This document shows, in pieces, positions 34,921-46,934 of a DNA stretch of 64,000 nt (its first letter is position 1; the number at the start of each line of letters is the position of its first letter). This DNA is from Mimachlamys varia. Lineage: Eukaryota; Mollusca; Bivalvia; Pectinida; Pectinidae. The translations under genes were made by a program, and so were the position numbers. The stretch covers positions 34,099,001 to 34,163,000 of the forward strand of contig OX392538.1 in assembly GCA_947623455.1 (NCBI GenBank), written 5' to 3'. The notes under the pieces are model-generated. The model saw only the letters and a program-made list of their open reading frames with translations. It had not been told where the DNA came from and searched no databases.

Positions 34921-35449
34921 AGTCGTTCAGATTACTTACCTTTATAATCCTTGAGATATACTTGCCTACAGTCGTTGATATTTTCCTACTTATAGTTGTT
35001 GAGACAACCTATCTTCCTTTTACTGAATATATTGATGTATAAGAAGACAAGGTAAGTAAAGCTTTTATAAGTTATTTCACCTTTAACCTGAAATGTCAGG
35101 GTTATCTTTCAGTCGGTGACAAGTATTGTTGTGTACAATCTATACGCATATACACCTACTTTTCACAAAACAATATCTTTTGCCAGATGCAGATAAATCT
35201 AATTTTATGATCACAATTAGGATTGTAGGAAACGGAACAAGCTTGAAGCTGATGGTAATTGTATAAAAGCTACCAATACTTTGTTGATAGAGGTCACAAT
35301 CTTCGACATAGGTCATGTAAACCTAATTTATTCACACGCATACTTTTCATATTATCTATTCAGCGTTTCAGTAATACGCAGACTCATACCTTCCCCTTGT
35401 CTCACATCAACGAAAATCTTATGCATGTATGGGTATGGTTATTTGCATC
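34921..35449. other. Intergenic stretch
   Basis: No gene recognised. Confidence 0.3.
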
Positions 35450-35960
35450 CTCGATAGCCACGGGTTACTATCACCTACGCTCTCTACAACCCTAGAACAT
35501 CCTATATATCCAAGAGTTTCTATCACCTACGCTCTCTACAACCCTAGAACATCCTCTATATCCAAGAGTTTCTATCACCTACGCTCTCTACAACCCTAGA
35601 ACATCCTATATATCCACGAGTTTCTATCACCTACGCTCTCTACAACCCTAGAACATCCTCGATATCCACTGGTTACTATCACCTACGCTCTCTACAACCC
35701 TAGAACATCATATATATCCACGAGTTTCTATCACCTACGCTCTCTACAACCCTAGAACATCCTATATATCCAAGAGTTTTTATCACCTACGCTCTCTACA
35801 ACCCCAGAACATCCTCGATATCCACGAGTTTCTATCACCTACGCTCTCTACAACCCTAGAACATCCTATATATCCACGAGTTTCTATCACCTACGCTCTC
35901 TACAACCCTAGAACATCCTCGATATCCACTGGTTTCTATCACCTACGCTCTATAAACCCC
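35450..35960 (+). repeat. 52-bp tandem array, about 9-10 copies
   Basis: The unit starts TATCACCTACGCTCTCTACA and continues ACCCTAGAACATCC. Period 52 bp (35469 to 35521). CACCTACGCTCTCTACA also occurs alone near 51829-51845. Confidence 0.92.
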
Positions 35961-37514
35961 TGGAATATGTCATGGCAAACCTGAAGGCACCCTCAGGTAA
36001 AAGCAATCCTGGCCAATCTCTAACCTGCATTTCCTTTGAAATTACCAAGGAGCCACGACCGACTTCAAAGCCTGTCAATTTTTACCGTTATGTGACCAAG
36101 AGATTCTTTTGATGTACGAACCAGTCCTCTTGCCTCATCAACAAGATGGCGCAAACGGAGCTTCCGTTTTGCCATGTTATATTCCAGGGGTGTAGAGAGC
36201 GAACGTGATCGTTATCCCTAGAAATAGAGAATGGGTTATTTGATTCAATAATGTGTTACTTTAACTTGTATACCAGACTTGATGTTATATTCATACATCT
36301 GTAAAATATTACCATGTCATTGACAATTATATAAATGAAATGTAAATGTAAAAGTCTGAAAGTCCTGTTGATGCTGAAAATCATTGTATTGTCTATAATT
36401 TAAAAAAATGGCATTCGCAAGATATTGATATTTTGCTTAATACTACTTAATGGTAAATTACATTTTCTGTGCATACTATACATATGTATATATTTTATAC
36501 TGATTCAACAAAAGACATACGCTTTATATTTCAATATACTTTTGTCATAGCGGAACCTATCTTCTGTCAAATCGGGTAAGAATTTGAATCACATTCTATA
36601 CGAATTTAACTCCAATTTCAGTAGATTTTACTTATTGACTAAATAAATAAATTGTATTCTGGCTTTAATTGGATTTTTCTTTTATATGCACTTAACAAGA
36701 AGGTTGAGGCCATGCATGGTTCGACTTGTGTCGATGTCTTGCTTTCTGTTCTGTTATGGGTTGTACTTTTATCCTCTAAACACATTTTAAGCTCTGAAGC
36801 GTCAACTGCCTAGATACTTCCTGTGCTTTTCACCAAGGTTACAGAGACCAACCGGATTGTGGAGGGGAGGAAGTGTTTGGACCTCAAGAAAGCTAAATAC
36901 CAAAGACGTCCATGTGCACAATGTTCGTCAAGTGTTCAGCGTTTCAAATATTGCTAAATGACTGTAATCCATTCGTCCTATACAGTTAAACGTCATTACC
37001 GGTTAAATAGATGTGTGCTTCATTATGTAAAATACATCGCCCGCAACCTGTACATTATACATGACAATGGCTTCAATTGACAATATTCTGAAGATGCTTG
37101 TATCTGAAATTGTTTTTAGTATTGGTTAAAAAACGGTATACCGAACCGCCAACAAAACATTGTCAACAAATCGATTTAACGAAGTGTAACATTTGAACAA
37201 AGGAAAACTTTTCAAGGATACTCTTGAAAAACAAGAGAATAAGACCACAAGAAAAATTGTCTTCTGCTTCATCGACGACACCAGCCATGGTAATCTAGGT
37301 CACATCAAAGAAAATTTCACGTCCTCCCTTAAAGTAAAAACTTGACCTTCACACAGCAAGAAGGCATTTCAAAAACGTCCACATGCATATCATAAAAGAA
37401 TATCACTAAGAATATCTCTGAATGAGACAAAGATGGCAACCATCAAACTGTCTCGTAGTCTTCCCCAACCTGCACCTCGTATCCCTCGTATCCCTGTCCC
37501 ATACTTTTGAAAAA
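35961..37514. other. Intergenic stretch with repeat fragments
   Basis: 36010-36200 matches 20940-21170 (diverged repeat). 37195-37440 is a minus-strand fragment of the Penelope-like element tail (CTTCTGCTTCATCGACGACA). No gene recognised. Confidence 0.5.
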
Positions 37515-38215
37515 CATGACGCCCAGAGGGCATGTATCGCTCACCTGGATACATTGGTATCCAGGTAATTATGGTAAAATATTTTCTTTTTGGCCCCGCC
37601 CCTCAGCCCTCTGGGTAGTCATGCCCACCATTAGTACAATTTTGAATCCTGAGCACCTAAGGATGCTTCCTAACAAATAGGGTTGATTTCCAATAAGTGG
37701 TTATGGTGAAGAAGTCGCTAATACAATATAGCTAAATAATTCTTTGGGCCCCGCCCCTCAGCCCCCTTGGGGGTTTGTCCCACCATAAGTGCAATTTTGA
37801 ATCCTCAATACTTAGGGATACTTCCTGCCAAATAAGGTTGATTTCCAATCAGTGGTTTTGGAGAAAAAGTAGCTTAAACCAATATAGCTAAATAACCCTT
37901 TTTGGCCCCGCCTCAGCTCCCTAGGGGTCAGTCCCACCATTAGTACAATTTTGAATCCTCGGCACCTAAGGATGCTTTATGCCAAATTATGTTGTTTTCC
38001 AATCAGTGGTTATATGGAGAAGAAGTTGCTTAAAAATTATTGCTAAATAACCCCTTTTTATTTAGCCCCTCAGCCCCCTCGGGGGTCAGTCCTACCATGA
38101 GTAAAATTTTGAATCCTGAGTACCCAAGGATGCTTCCTGCCAAATAGGGTTGATTTCCAATCAGTTGTTTTGGAGAAGAAGTCGCTTAAACCTTCGGACC
38201 AGGTGAGCTAAAAAC
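37515..38215 (+). mobile_element. Tandem-core (HINE-like) element, about 0.7 kb
   Basis: 5' hairpin GCCCAGAGGGC then GCTCACCTGG. The core is four roughly 155-160 bp units with GCCCCGCCCCTCAGCCC and GTTGATTTCCAATCAGT. The 3' end is CCAGGTGAGCTAAAAA. Same terminal design as 60877-62681. Confidence 0.7.
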
Positions 38216-38715
38216 GAATTTACTTGTGTTATATGAATCGATCGGACGCATGTTAGCACTAACCTCTCCTCTGTTTCGAAGAAAACCTTTTTTTCCCCTC
38301 TAATAACATATATTTATCATTACGGTATGTCTAACTAAAACTCAGACATGGATTCCTAAATCACTTAATAAAATGTATGTCTACATCACTGATATAGATT
38401 CTTAAATCATATTCATGTGTAAATTCTCGAACTATATCAATCAAATTCATATACACTGTACCACTATATGAAATGTTCAACACTTAATACTATAATATTT
38501 TTGTATCACTTTTTATAGCTAGTTTATAAATCTATACCACCGAATTAGCATTCTTGTATCATTTGTCATATGTAAGCTAAACAAGAAATTAGTATTTCAA
38601 TATGTATATATTGATACTTTATCGCTGAAGTAGAGATTTGTGTATAACGATATAAACAGTAAATAGGCCTAGATGGTATCCAATGGTTTCCCGTTGAGTG
38701 TAAATTTATTAGAGA
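38216..38715. other. Intergenic stretch
   Basis: AT-rich. No gene or repeat recognised. Confidence 0.3.
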
Positions 38716-38719
38716 ATAC

Positions 38720-38855
38720 CAAAGCGTTAACACAATCATAATCCGGAGTCAAAATAGATCATACCAGGGACAAAATATGAACAAAGGAAAGATTTACATG
38801 GAGACCCTTGTAAAAGTACAAGAGAATAAGACCAGGTGTTCCGTGAAATATATTT
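38720..38855 (-). mobile_element. Penelope-like element tail fragment (minus)
   Basis: Contains ATGAACAAAGGAAAGATTTA and AAGACCAGGTGTTCCG in the orientation opposite to the RT fragment that follows. Confidence 0.6.
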
Positions 38856-38949
38856 CACGAGTATGGCATATTTGTTTTATATTACATTTGATTTTTCCAC
38901 CCTGTACATTACAATACCTCATACAAAATTGAAGGAACAGCTTCGATCT

Positions 38950-40025
38950 CTTGTTATGAGAGCTTTCTTTACCAAGAAAGGCGGACGATGATACAATTAT
39001 ATGTTAGTGAGCTATTTTGGAGCATACTTTGTGAAAAACACGACAAAAGCTAGGAGGAAATAAAATGAAGACGATATAGTAAGGATGATTGAATTACTGG
39101 TCGACAATATTTTTGCTGAGTTCGGAGGAAAAATTTTCCAGCCGACAGTTGGCATTTATTCCCATGGGAACAAACTGTGCCCCGCTCTTAGCTGACTTGT
39201 TTTTGTTTTCCTGCGAGGCTGAATTGGTGGAAGAGCTATTCAGGACAGGTAACAAAAATATTGCCGAATCTTTTAATTTCACTTTCAGATATATCGACGA
39301 TGTGTTGTCTTTAAACAATAAGAAGTTTGCTGACCACGTCGATCGTATATACCCTTCTGAACTTGAAATAAAGGACACAACAGACTCTTCGATCTATATC
39401 AGCTGCTTACCTCAATCTCTACTTAAACTACGACCAACATGGACAGCGTACTACTAAGCTATACGATAAACGTGATGATTTCAGTTTTCCGGTCGTGAAC
39501 TTTCCATTTCTTGATAGTAACATCCCTGCTTCTCCAACCTACCGTGTTTACTTGTCGCAGTTGATTCGATGTTATAGGGCTTGCTATAAATATCGGGATT
39601 TTCGTGATCGATGTCGACTGCTGACAAACTAACAACACAATGATTCGAGAGATGCAACTATGGGCAAGTTTTATGGTCGCCATCTTTGTCTCAATGAGAA
39701 ATTTTCTGTATCTTTAAGTTATATGATTATGGACGTTTTTTAATATGCTCATTAGTGTGTTTAATTGTTGTGATTGACAATTATACTCGGTTCTCGTTTT
39801 GAGAACTTGATGTTTACTTGGATGTCACAACGATTTACATGGCTGGTGTCGTCGATGAAGCAGAAGACGCTTACTCTTCAGGAACACCTGGTCTTATTAT
39901 CTTGTGCCTTTACGAAAGTCTCCATGTAAATCTTTCTTTTCTTCATATTTTGACTCTGGTTTAATCGATTTTGAGTGCGAATTATGGTTTTGTTTACGCG
40001 TTGGTATTCTCCGATTTTGTTTGTT
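38950..40025 (+). pseudogene. Penelope-like reverse-transcriptase fragment, copy 1
   Basis: Frames at 39089-39457 and beyond give GTNCAPLLADLFLFSCEAEL, FRYIDDVLSLNNKKFADHVD and IYPSELEIKDTTDSS, with the RT catalytic YIDD present. The downstream noncoding tail includes TCATCGATGAAGCAGAAGAC-type sequence to about 40025. It is 5' truncated and frameshifted. The G-I-P-M-G-type motif 4 and arrangement suggest Penelope-like elements, but the family name is tentative. Confidence 0.65.
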
Positions 40026-40713
40026 CCTCTGAAAACATATTTCTACATTGGTGTAAGACAGGTTATTCAGAATAAATTATTTTGCATTGCTATTTTGTTC
40101 CTTGTCAGACAATTTACATGTAATTGAACTTCTTAGAATAAATCTCATTATTATATTGTTAATCACTCCATGAAATAAAATTCAATCAAATGAAATCCCT
40201 TTCGGATATGATATCAGTTTAATCTCTTGGTTTTAACCATTAGATTTGTTTAACATTCCATATCAAAAATGAAGACCAAGTGATAAAATTCTCCACAATT
40301 GTTCTGTTTATTAAGCTGCAACAAGCAAATTTGCAAACATAATCATTCAAAAAAGTCAACTTCATTTTCAAAAGAAATGCAAATCAAAATGACACGTGAC
40401 CAACAATATTTTATTACTTTTACTGGTTTAAAAGCAAAATGTGAAATATATATTGTGTTAATGTCTTACTCAGGAATCACATACATCAGATTTCTAGTTA
40501 AAGTTTTGATGTTGAATGTCACCAATAGACAGACTGAAAATATTCAGTTAATGAAAGGGACAAAACAACTTGGGGAGGGGGTATATTTCCTCACTCCAAT
40601 TGGAGGTACATTGACTGATTGAGTGATGAGCATCATCTTTCCCCAGGTTCTAGCAGACGACAACAATGGCAGTGACAATGGGGGAGTTCGATCAAGGGTA
40701 ACAACGCATAAAA
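40026..40713. other. Intergenic stretch
   Basis: AT-rich. The 107-residue frame at 40299-40622 has no recognisable family or neighbours supporting it. Confidence 0.3.
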
Positions 40714-41150
40714 CAGTTCCGGTGTAACATGAAAAAATGACCCGGGTGGAAAACAACCCCGGCCATTATTCTACGTTGAAATCTTACCCGGAAAACTGAT
40801 TTAATTGTTGGATATTTATCTATGTTATCCAGATTTCTATGTTTATTTAAGATATTTCTAAAGATGAATATACATAAATAAACATAATAAAACATATCCA
40901 AATATCACCAAAAGCTTTTTCAAGAAACCTATATTGAGAGCTCGTTATACTTCAAAATGTTTGGGGTATTTTTACTGCCGCGGGTCACTTTTTTACGGGA
41001 TTCATTACAGAAAAATCAAGTGGAGTCATTTTCCAACAGATGGCCGGGTAAGATTTCTACTATGAAATAACAACCCCGGGTAACTTTTGCCACGTAGAAT
41101 AGTAGCCCGGTTAGAATTTTGATGCCGGGTCATTTTGTCACGTTAAACTG
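40714..41150. mobile_element. MITE-like element with inverted termini, 437 bp
   Basis: Left end CAGTTCCGGTGTAACATG then AAAATGACCCGG. The right end is the diverged reverse complement CCGGGTCATTTTGTCACG then TTAAACTG. Inside, CTACG-TTACCCGG and CCGGGTAA motifs recur in both orientations. Flanks GCATAAAA and GCAAAACT are only weakly alike, so the target duplication is uncertain. Confidence 0.55.
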
Positions 41151-42343
41151 GCAAAACTTTATGTTTTCACTGTACCATCTTATATTTTTACTTCAATATC
41201 TTATGTCTTCACTGCAAAATCTTATATTTTTTACTGCTCATCACTGCAAGTTTTTTCTCAGTTTGATTATTTTCTATATTTCACAGACAAAAAATGTCAT
41301 AAGACAAAACAATGAATATACATGAAAAAAATAATATTATATTAAAAAAACTGAAGAAGCGATTCGTGTCTCACAATTTATATTATTTTAGGTTTATTCA
41401 TACCTACATTTCTTCTACCGCTATACACTTATGAAGTATCTGATCATATATATCACAGTATTACATATCCTTTTGTTTCCCTTCTTTCTATTTGGCTACT
41501 CCTTGGTCTCGGAGTTGCCGATATCAAGGATATGGAACACCATGTTTATATATATAAACCTAATGTTCTCAAAATCATATCCCGATATTTCGTACCACCA
41601 TTTACTGACAGTGCCTTAGTCATATTTATAAAAATATCCTAATGATATGTAATATAAAAGTTCCTGATTTTAGATAAACTCGTCAGTAATTTGGCCTCAG
41701 TTGTTACCACACTTCAAATCCATATAATCATTATTAACTACGATAAAAATTGATAAATATCGCCGCAACATTGATCCAAGTATACAGTATATGACCACAG
41801 CTGTTAATAAATTGGCCGTATATCCCAACCAACCAACCAACCAACCAGCACATCCGTCTAAATTATGAAGACGAAACAGCTGTATGGTGCAGTTTAATTA
41901 ATTTTTCGGAATACTGTATCTATTACTAAATTCAAAAGGTGCAGCATATGTGTGTGTCATTTTTTTATGATAGTTATACTGTTACAGAAATACATATGTA
42001 TTTAAAAGCTGCATAGGCAAGTGTTTCGATTTTTGTAATCTTTCATTGTGCAATTAACTCGTTCTTTTTTCATTTGGCTTTTGTAATTCTGTTTGATTCT
42101 TTTGAGGCCGAACTGTTGTATAATTAAAAATTGAGTGTCTTCCGAATTATGATTCTTAACTTTCAAATAATTGCATGTGCAAATTGATTTTGACTGTATA
42201 GTGTCTTTCGTAGTAGTGGTACTCGCATTCAGGAACCGTCGGCACTTTCGGTAAATGGGAGAGTATTTTACCGTTTACGACCGACGGTTCCCGATTGTGT
42301 TACGGCCGGAAGTTCTTGGTTACATATGTGTATAAACAAATTA
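41151..42343. other. Intergenic; 3' flank of transporter B
   Basis: Contains a (CCAA)n run at about 41826-41846 and an ~85-bp repeat (41875-41955) shared with 52190-52265 (CTATTACTAAATT, AAAAGGTGCAGCATATGTGT). It also holds the hairpin at 42232-42291. No gene. Confidence 0.5.
42232..42291. repeat. Perfect-arm palindrome downstream of transporter B
   Basis: Arms GGAACCGTCGG and CCGACGGTTCC, with GGTAAAT and ATTTTACC inside. It lies about 52 bp past the transporter B stop, probably in the 3' UTR or just beyond. A similar word cluster (CCGTCGACACTTTC) is near 54773. Confidence 0.65.
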
Positions 42344-43392
42344 TTAACAATAATTTCTCTCGCTATTATCGTTGGATTTGTCATTTTGCTGTAGATCTAA
42401 TTTCCGAGAGTATATAAACATCAGAATAACATTGATAATATTTACACAAGCTATTCCTAAACTTAAATAACAAAACCATATCGGAGAGACTTCTTCCATC
42501 AGGTATCCAAACAGCAAAGGGCAAAGTAAGGCTCCCACAAATCCAGATATCATCAGGTATGCAGTCACTTTACCACGAACTGGAATTAGACTCGCGTCGG
42601 TCCAGCTCAACAGACTTGCCCATGTGAGGCTGTAAGGTACCCCAATAACACACACTGATATCCATATCCCCACTTCAGCAAGGGTAATTGCACTGATGCA
42701 TAGCCCGATTAATCCCATGATGCATGAAAAAGATGAAATAGCAAGTATTTTCAATGGTTTGAGAAAATGGGACACAACTGAACCAAATAATCTTCCAAAG
42801 AGGGCACAGAAGAAAAATGCCGAAGTCAACAATGCTCCGGAGGCTTTTTTCCATTTTAAATGTTTGACACAAAACACTGTCAAATATCCAGTAAATGTAA
42901 AATCGAAGGCCAAAAAAGCGACCGTGAAAATTCCGACATTTACAAACTGGAGCCATTTTAAATATAAAGGTAACCGTCCATGGAAATTCGATTCTTGATA
43001 ACTTGAAGACACTTTTTGATTTTTAGACGATTTGATATATATCACAATGAATGGAAAATTTGCCAATACAACCAGTCCTGCTGAAATAAAATATGCAACA
43101 TAGACGTCGGATACCGGAGGCTTCATATTCATTTCGCTTGATTTATGATGCGGAGTGGGTGATGAAAAGGATTGGATAGAAGCATTTCTATTGACATGGT
43201 AACCGATCTTTTCACTTGAAGAGTTCCACTGAGAGGTTTCCATGGTGATGGTACTGGATAATGGCAGAAGAAAAGGCGAAGTGACCATTGGTGAAAGTAA
43301 ACCCGAGGCGGCATAAGCGGCTGACGAGATTGATAGATACACTCTTCCTCGTGACGTAGCTCCCCATATTGAAACAGCAATGGCCGTCAGCA
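42344..43392 (-). CDS. MFSD4B-like: Transporter B exon 3 (last)
   Basis: Begins after TTTGCAG|TGCTGACG (phase 1). About 349 codons to the stop, carrying the outer loop and the C-terminal helices. Confidence 0.87.
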
Positions 43393-46341
43393 CTGCAAAC
43401 AAAAGATTTTACTGGATCAGCAACTTGATCATTTTAATGTTGTGTATCATTAGGTAATTCCCTGTATCCCGGTCGTGATATAACATTGTTTCAATTAAAA
43501 ATATTAGTATATATTATTGTCATATACCACACTGTTATGATTTGTTGTTGTTTTTTGGGAAACGAGACTTTCCTGCACAATGTAGTTTTTTGTGCAAAAT
43601 TTTTTTTGTTATTGTCATGATTTGATACAACAGCTTTGATTATCAGTTTTAGAAATGAATTGTAGGGAATTCACACAAGTTTTGGCGGGTGTACGGTCTG
43701 AAATGTGTTCACTCCGCAATATTACGATTCTGGAACAGCTAAACGTCACCAAAATGTTTGATTCAAACAGTTCTGAACAACCAACCTTCTTCGAAATGGC
43801 TGATTTAAACAGTTCTCCAATATTAATCATGAGAAACTCCAAAATGACGCGGAAGAAAATAACGTACATACAATTTAGCACTATTAAATTAATTTCACGA
43901 CGTTATGTTCATAGAGAGAATATGCGTTGGAAATGTTATATATATGTGGTGTGTTACTCTGTTCTATAATGAAAATAAGCATAACTTTAACATTTTGATT
44001 CTTAATGGTATATTAATGTATTATAACTGTAACAGGAGGGTGACGGACCCAGTTTGTGTTGACAAACTACACCCGACTCTCCCTGTACGAAGCAACCCAG
44101 GCTCAAATGGGCACTCCTACTTGTATGTTTGTTGAAGAAAGAGAACCGAGAGGAAATTAAACTTAATAGATTTATTACAGAAATAAACATTAATATTTAC
44201 AACAGATATAAATGAACAGGTTCACACAAACATAAAACAAGACTACAGTCTTGCTTATGTGCTACACATACCTATTCTATTTGATAACATTCCCCGTCCT
44301 CCCATTACCACCCCATCCAAGTTCCTATCTAATCTCCCCTAATTACTACCTAAAACTAACTGGCAGCACTCAGGAACTCAATCCAACGGTCTGCCCCGAA
44401 ATGAAAGTAACACCGAAACTTATACCTAGAAATGAGAACAAGGACCAATCAAAACAGAGGACTCCACAGACACATAGGACATCAACAGAGAGTCAAGAAA
44501 CACGGACCAACAAACCAACACGAGAACCAGCGATACAGACAGAACACGTGTACAGACTGTAACAAACAAAGGTCAGGTGACACTAGGGCACTAAGTACAG
44601 ACACAACATATCAATATATTGTCAACTTTGCAAGCAAACATACAACATATAATTACGTCCCTCGCTACATAACTGTTCCAAAACAAGCACAAGTCTTGGG
44701 TTAATATAATAAACTCACCCACACTGATGACTCCATTGCAGATGCCCTCAATGCAATGCACAGTGACCATAAGTTCATATAGAGCGCACCAAGGTATGAG
44801 GGAAAGTGTAACACTATTTATAGTCAAGGCGACCACCAGTATCAGGTATATGTTCATCCGAGAGTAAATCGCTCCTCCAAGAATAGATCCCAGTACACGA
44901 CCCGTGTAGTATGACGTCATAAAGGTGGAGCCCTTTTCTAAATTTGTGCGAGAGATGAAGAGGATATCAAGAAAGGCCGTACCTGTTTGAGCTCTGCTCC
45001 ATCCCTGGTGGAAGAACATATAGTCGTTTTGTTGTTATATTTGCAATACAATATATGTCTGGACGAATAAATCAAATATATTTGTATTTACTTGTTTATT
45101 ATACTGGTCGTGAAATATAGTATCGAAACAATAATTTCACTTCGGAAGTAGTCCTCAATGCCCAAATATCCCAAAAAGCTGATTGCAAATAAGTAAAAAG
45201 GAAGGGGAAAGACAATAAGGCGTTAAAAAGGCAAGTAGCGTCCACTATCTTCACTGTATATATTCTACTTAAATGACATCGGTGTGGATTTCAGGAGCAG
45301 ACTACATGAACAAATCTTGACTTGATAACTTTTTGGAGATAATTGAATCGATTTTCATTGATAATATACTTTGGTATGATAATAGGTCACAGGATTAATG
45401 CTGGAGCCACATTGCTTTTCGGTTGACGGGCAGTGATAATTTCATACCATCACTAATCACTAATAATTAATTTATAGAAAGGCCTGCTAGTAACTCGGGG
45501 TTTAATAATTGTATTATAACGATGAAATTTACATTCTATTGATTGTGTTTTTTAATTACTGAAGTACTGAAAAACCACCGACCAGACTATTGGTTCTGTC
45601 CCCAGGTCGAAACATACCAGAGTCTCAAACAATGGTAGTTCATACTCCCTGCTTGACGCTCGGCATTATGGAAGTGGAACGACTGGTTCGCCCGTTGTCA
45701 GTTTATTGTGACCGGGCGGGGTATTCTGCTGGGGCCCTTAGGCAGTGTACTTCAGTATGGTAGCACTTTAAATCGGTAAAATATCCGGACTATCGTAAGA
45801 AGTCTTACTCGGACATATCACAGCCTCCCATATCTAAAGTAAAAGTACTGAAGAGATATAACGGATATAATGCTAGTTTCCGATTAAACGAGTGTACGAA
45901 TTTCAAACGAGCCTCTGTTGAGATAATAGATCTTATAATAAATGAAAAGTATTGTTAGACCATTTTTATCATATCATATTCGTTTAAAATAAATAAAATT
46001 TATATTCACTTATATTTAACACACACAAAGGTACCTATCGTAATCGGATCAGGAAAAAAGCATCCAGTACTTCTGAGGAAATAATGATCCAAGGACACAA
46101 CAAAATGTGAAATACCAACCATCGTAGCATTAGCGAACGCGACATAGGCGCTCAGAAAAACGTTGGAGCGGGTAACCGTGTTGTATCGAAGTTCCCTCAG
46201 GAATGATTTCTTTTCGTTGATGGGCTTCTCTTTAGAATGCCAGCTGTCATCTGAGTTCTGGTCAGGACCTCGATGAGGTCGCATCACCTCGTGTTCGACA
46301 CACGGATCATCTGTATCTTTTCTGTAGTCTTTCATTGCCAT
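42344..46341 (-). CDS. MFSD4B-like: MFS transporter copy B, MFSD4B/NaGLT1-like, intact
   Basis: Exons 46341-46120, 45004-44719 and 43392-42344 (minus strand) total 1557 bp and encode 518 residues. Same architecture as copy A: helix 1 (SNVFLSAYVAFANATM), GWSRAQTGTAFLDILF, TGRVLGSILGGAIYSRMN, AVSIWGATSRGRVYL, FFFCALFGRLFGSV, ASLIPVRGKVTAYL and LLFGYLMEEVSPIWF. The outer loop has N-x-S/T sites but lacks the duplication of copy A. The cytosolic C-terminus is Asn/Asp-rich. Splice phases are 0 and 1; donors are ATG|GTTGGT and GTGG|GTGAGT. The sugar-transport role is by family analogy. Same strand as copy A and about 10 kb away, fitting tandem duplication. Confidence 0.85.
43393..44718 (-). other. 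Transporter B intron 2
   Basis: 1.3-kb GT-AG intron. Plus-strand frames inside it (43655-43969, 44251-44562) have no recognisable family. The A/C-rich stretch near 44380-44570 is unremarkable. Confidence 0.55.
44719..45004 (-). CDS. MFSD4B-like: Transporter B exon 2
   Basis: 286 bp, CACCAG|GGATGG to GTGG|GTGAGT. Encodes GWSRAQTG to CNGVISV. Confidence 0.87.
45005..46119 (-). other. Transporter B intron 1
   Basis: 1.1-kb intron. It contains a full minus-strand copy (about 45575-45835) of the dispersed repeat also present, interrupted, at 46935-46983 plus 48024-48230. Confidence 0.65.
45575..45835 (-). repeat. Dispersed repeat, uninterrupted copy
   Basis: Its reverse complement contains AGTAAGACTTCTTACGATAG, CCGCCCGGTCACAATAAACT and TGGTCGGTGGTTTTTC in order. 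It is the empty-site reference for the interrupted copy at 46935-48230. The element class is not determined. Confidence 0.7.
46120..46341 (-). CDS. MFSD4B-like: Transporter B exon 1
   Basis: 74 codons, MAMKDYRKD to NATM. An in-frame Met two codons after the start could also initiate. The donor GTTGGT is weaker than in copies A and C. Confidence 0.82.
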
Positions 46342-46382
46342 TAATTCCTGTAGATGAACAATTAATCAATTATTTTCATTTT

Positions 46383-46416
46383 ATATACCACTGAATCCCA
46401 TAATTCAGTGGTATAT
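46383..46416. repeat. Perfect 14-bp-arm hairpin upstream of transporter B
   Basis: ATATACCACTGAAT and ATTCAGTGGTATAT flank a 6-bp loop. It is 42 bp upstream of the transporter B start (minus strand), so in the 5' UTR or promoter region. Confidence 0.75.
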
Positions 46417-46934
46417 CGCAAAACACATGGCAATATTTTAGATGTCGCTGCATAAATAGAATTATTGTCATGGAAAAATATGAAGATATATAATTTGGCT
46501 ACCGCAAAAAAAAAGCCTCGTGTAGTATCGATTCTGAAGAATACAAGTGTGTATTCATTTTATGGTGCTTATTGCTACTATATAATTGTCATCCGTCATG
46601 TTCAAAACTGAAATATGTTTTATGTACCACGTGTACATCTAATTTATTTTTTTAATTAATTTTCTCTACATCGAAAACATTATTTCTCCGTTGAGCAGGG
46701 TCGTAATGAAATTTCTACAAACGTGTTGTTGACAATATACATGACAATCAATACAAGTTATTTATTACATTTTACAACAATCTGACTAAAATACAGATAT
46801 CTGACTAAAATACAGATCCTTATGCCCACTCCATTGCATAAATATGCAATTGGTTGGTTGGTTGATTATTATGTTTACCTCTTTTAACAGCCAGGGTCAT
46901 TTAAGGACAATGTGTGTGTGTGTGAATGTGTATT
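46417..46934. other. Intergenic 5' flank of transporter B
   Basis: A stretch at 46783-46822 has two CTGACTAAAATACAGAT words, resembling a solitary diverged terminus of the Mutator-like MITE. A TG run lies near 46912-46923. No gene. Confidence 0.4.

Noticed and set aside
40299..40622. 107-residue plus-strand frame as a gene
   Set aside because: AT-rich, with no recognisable motif, splice context or paralog.
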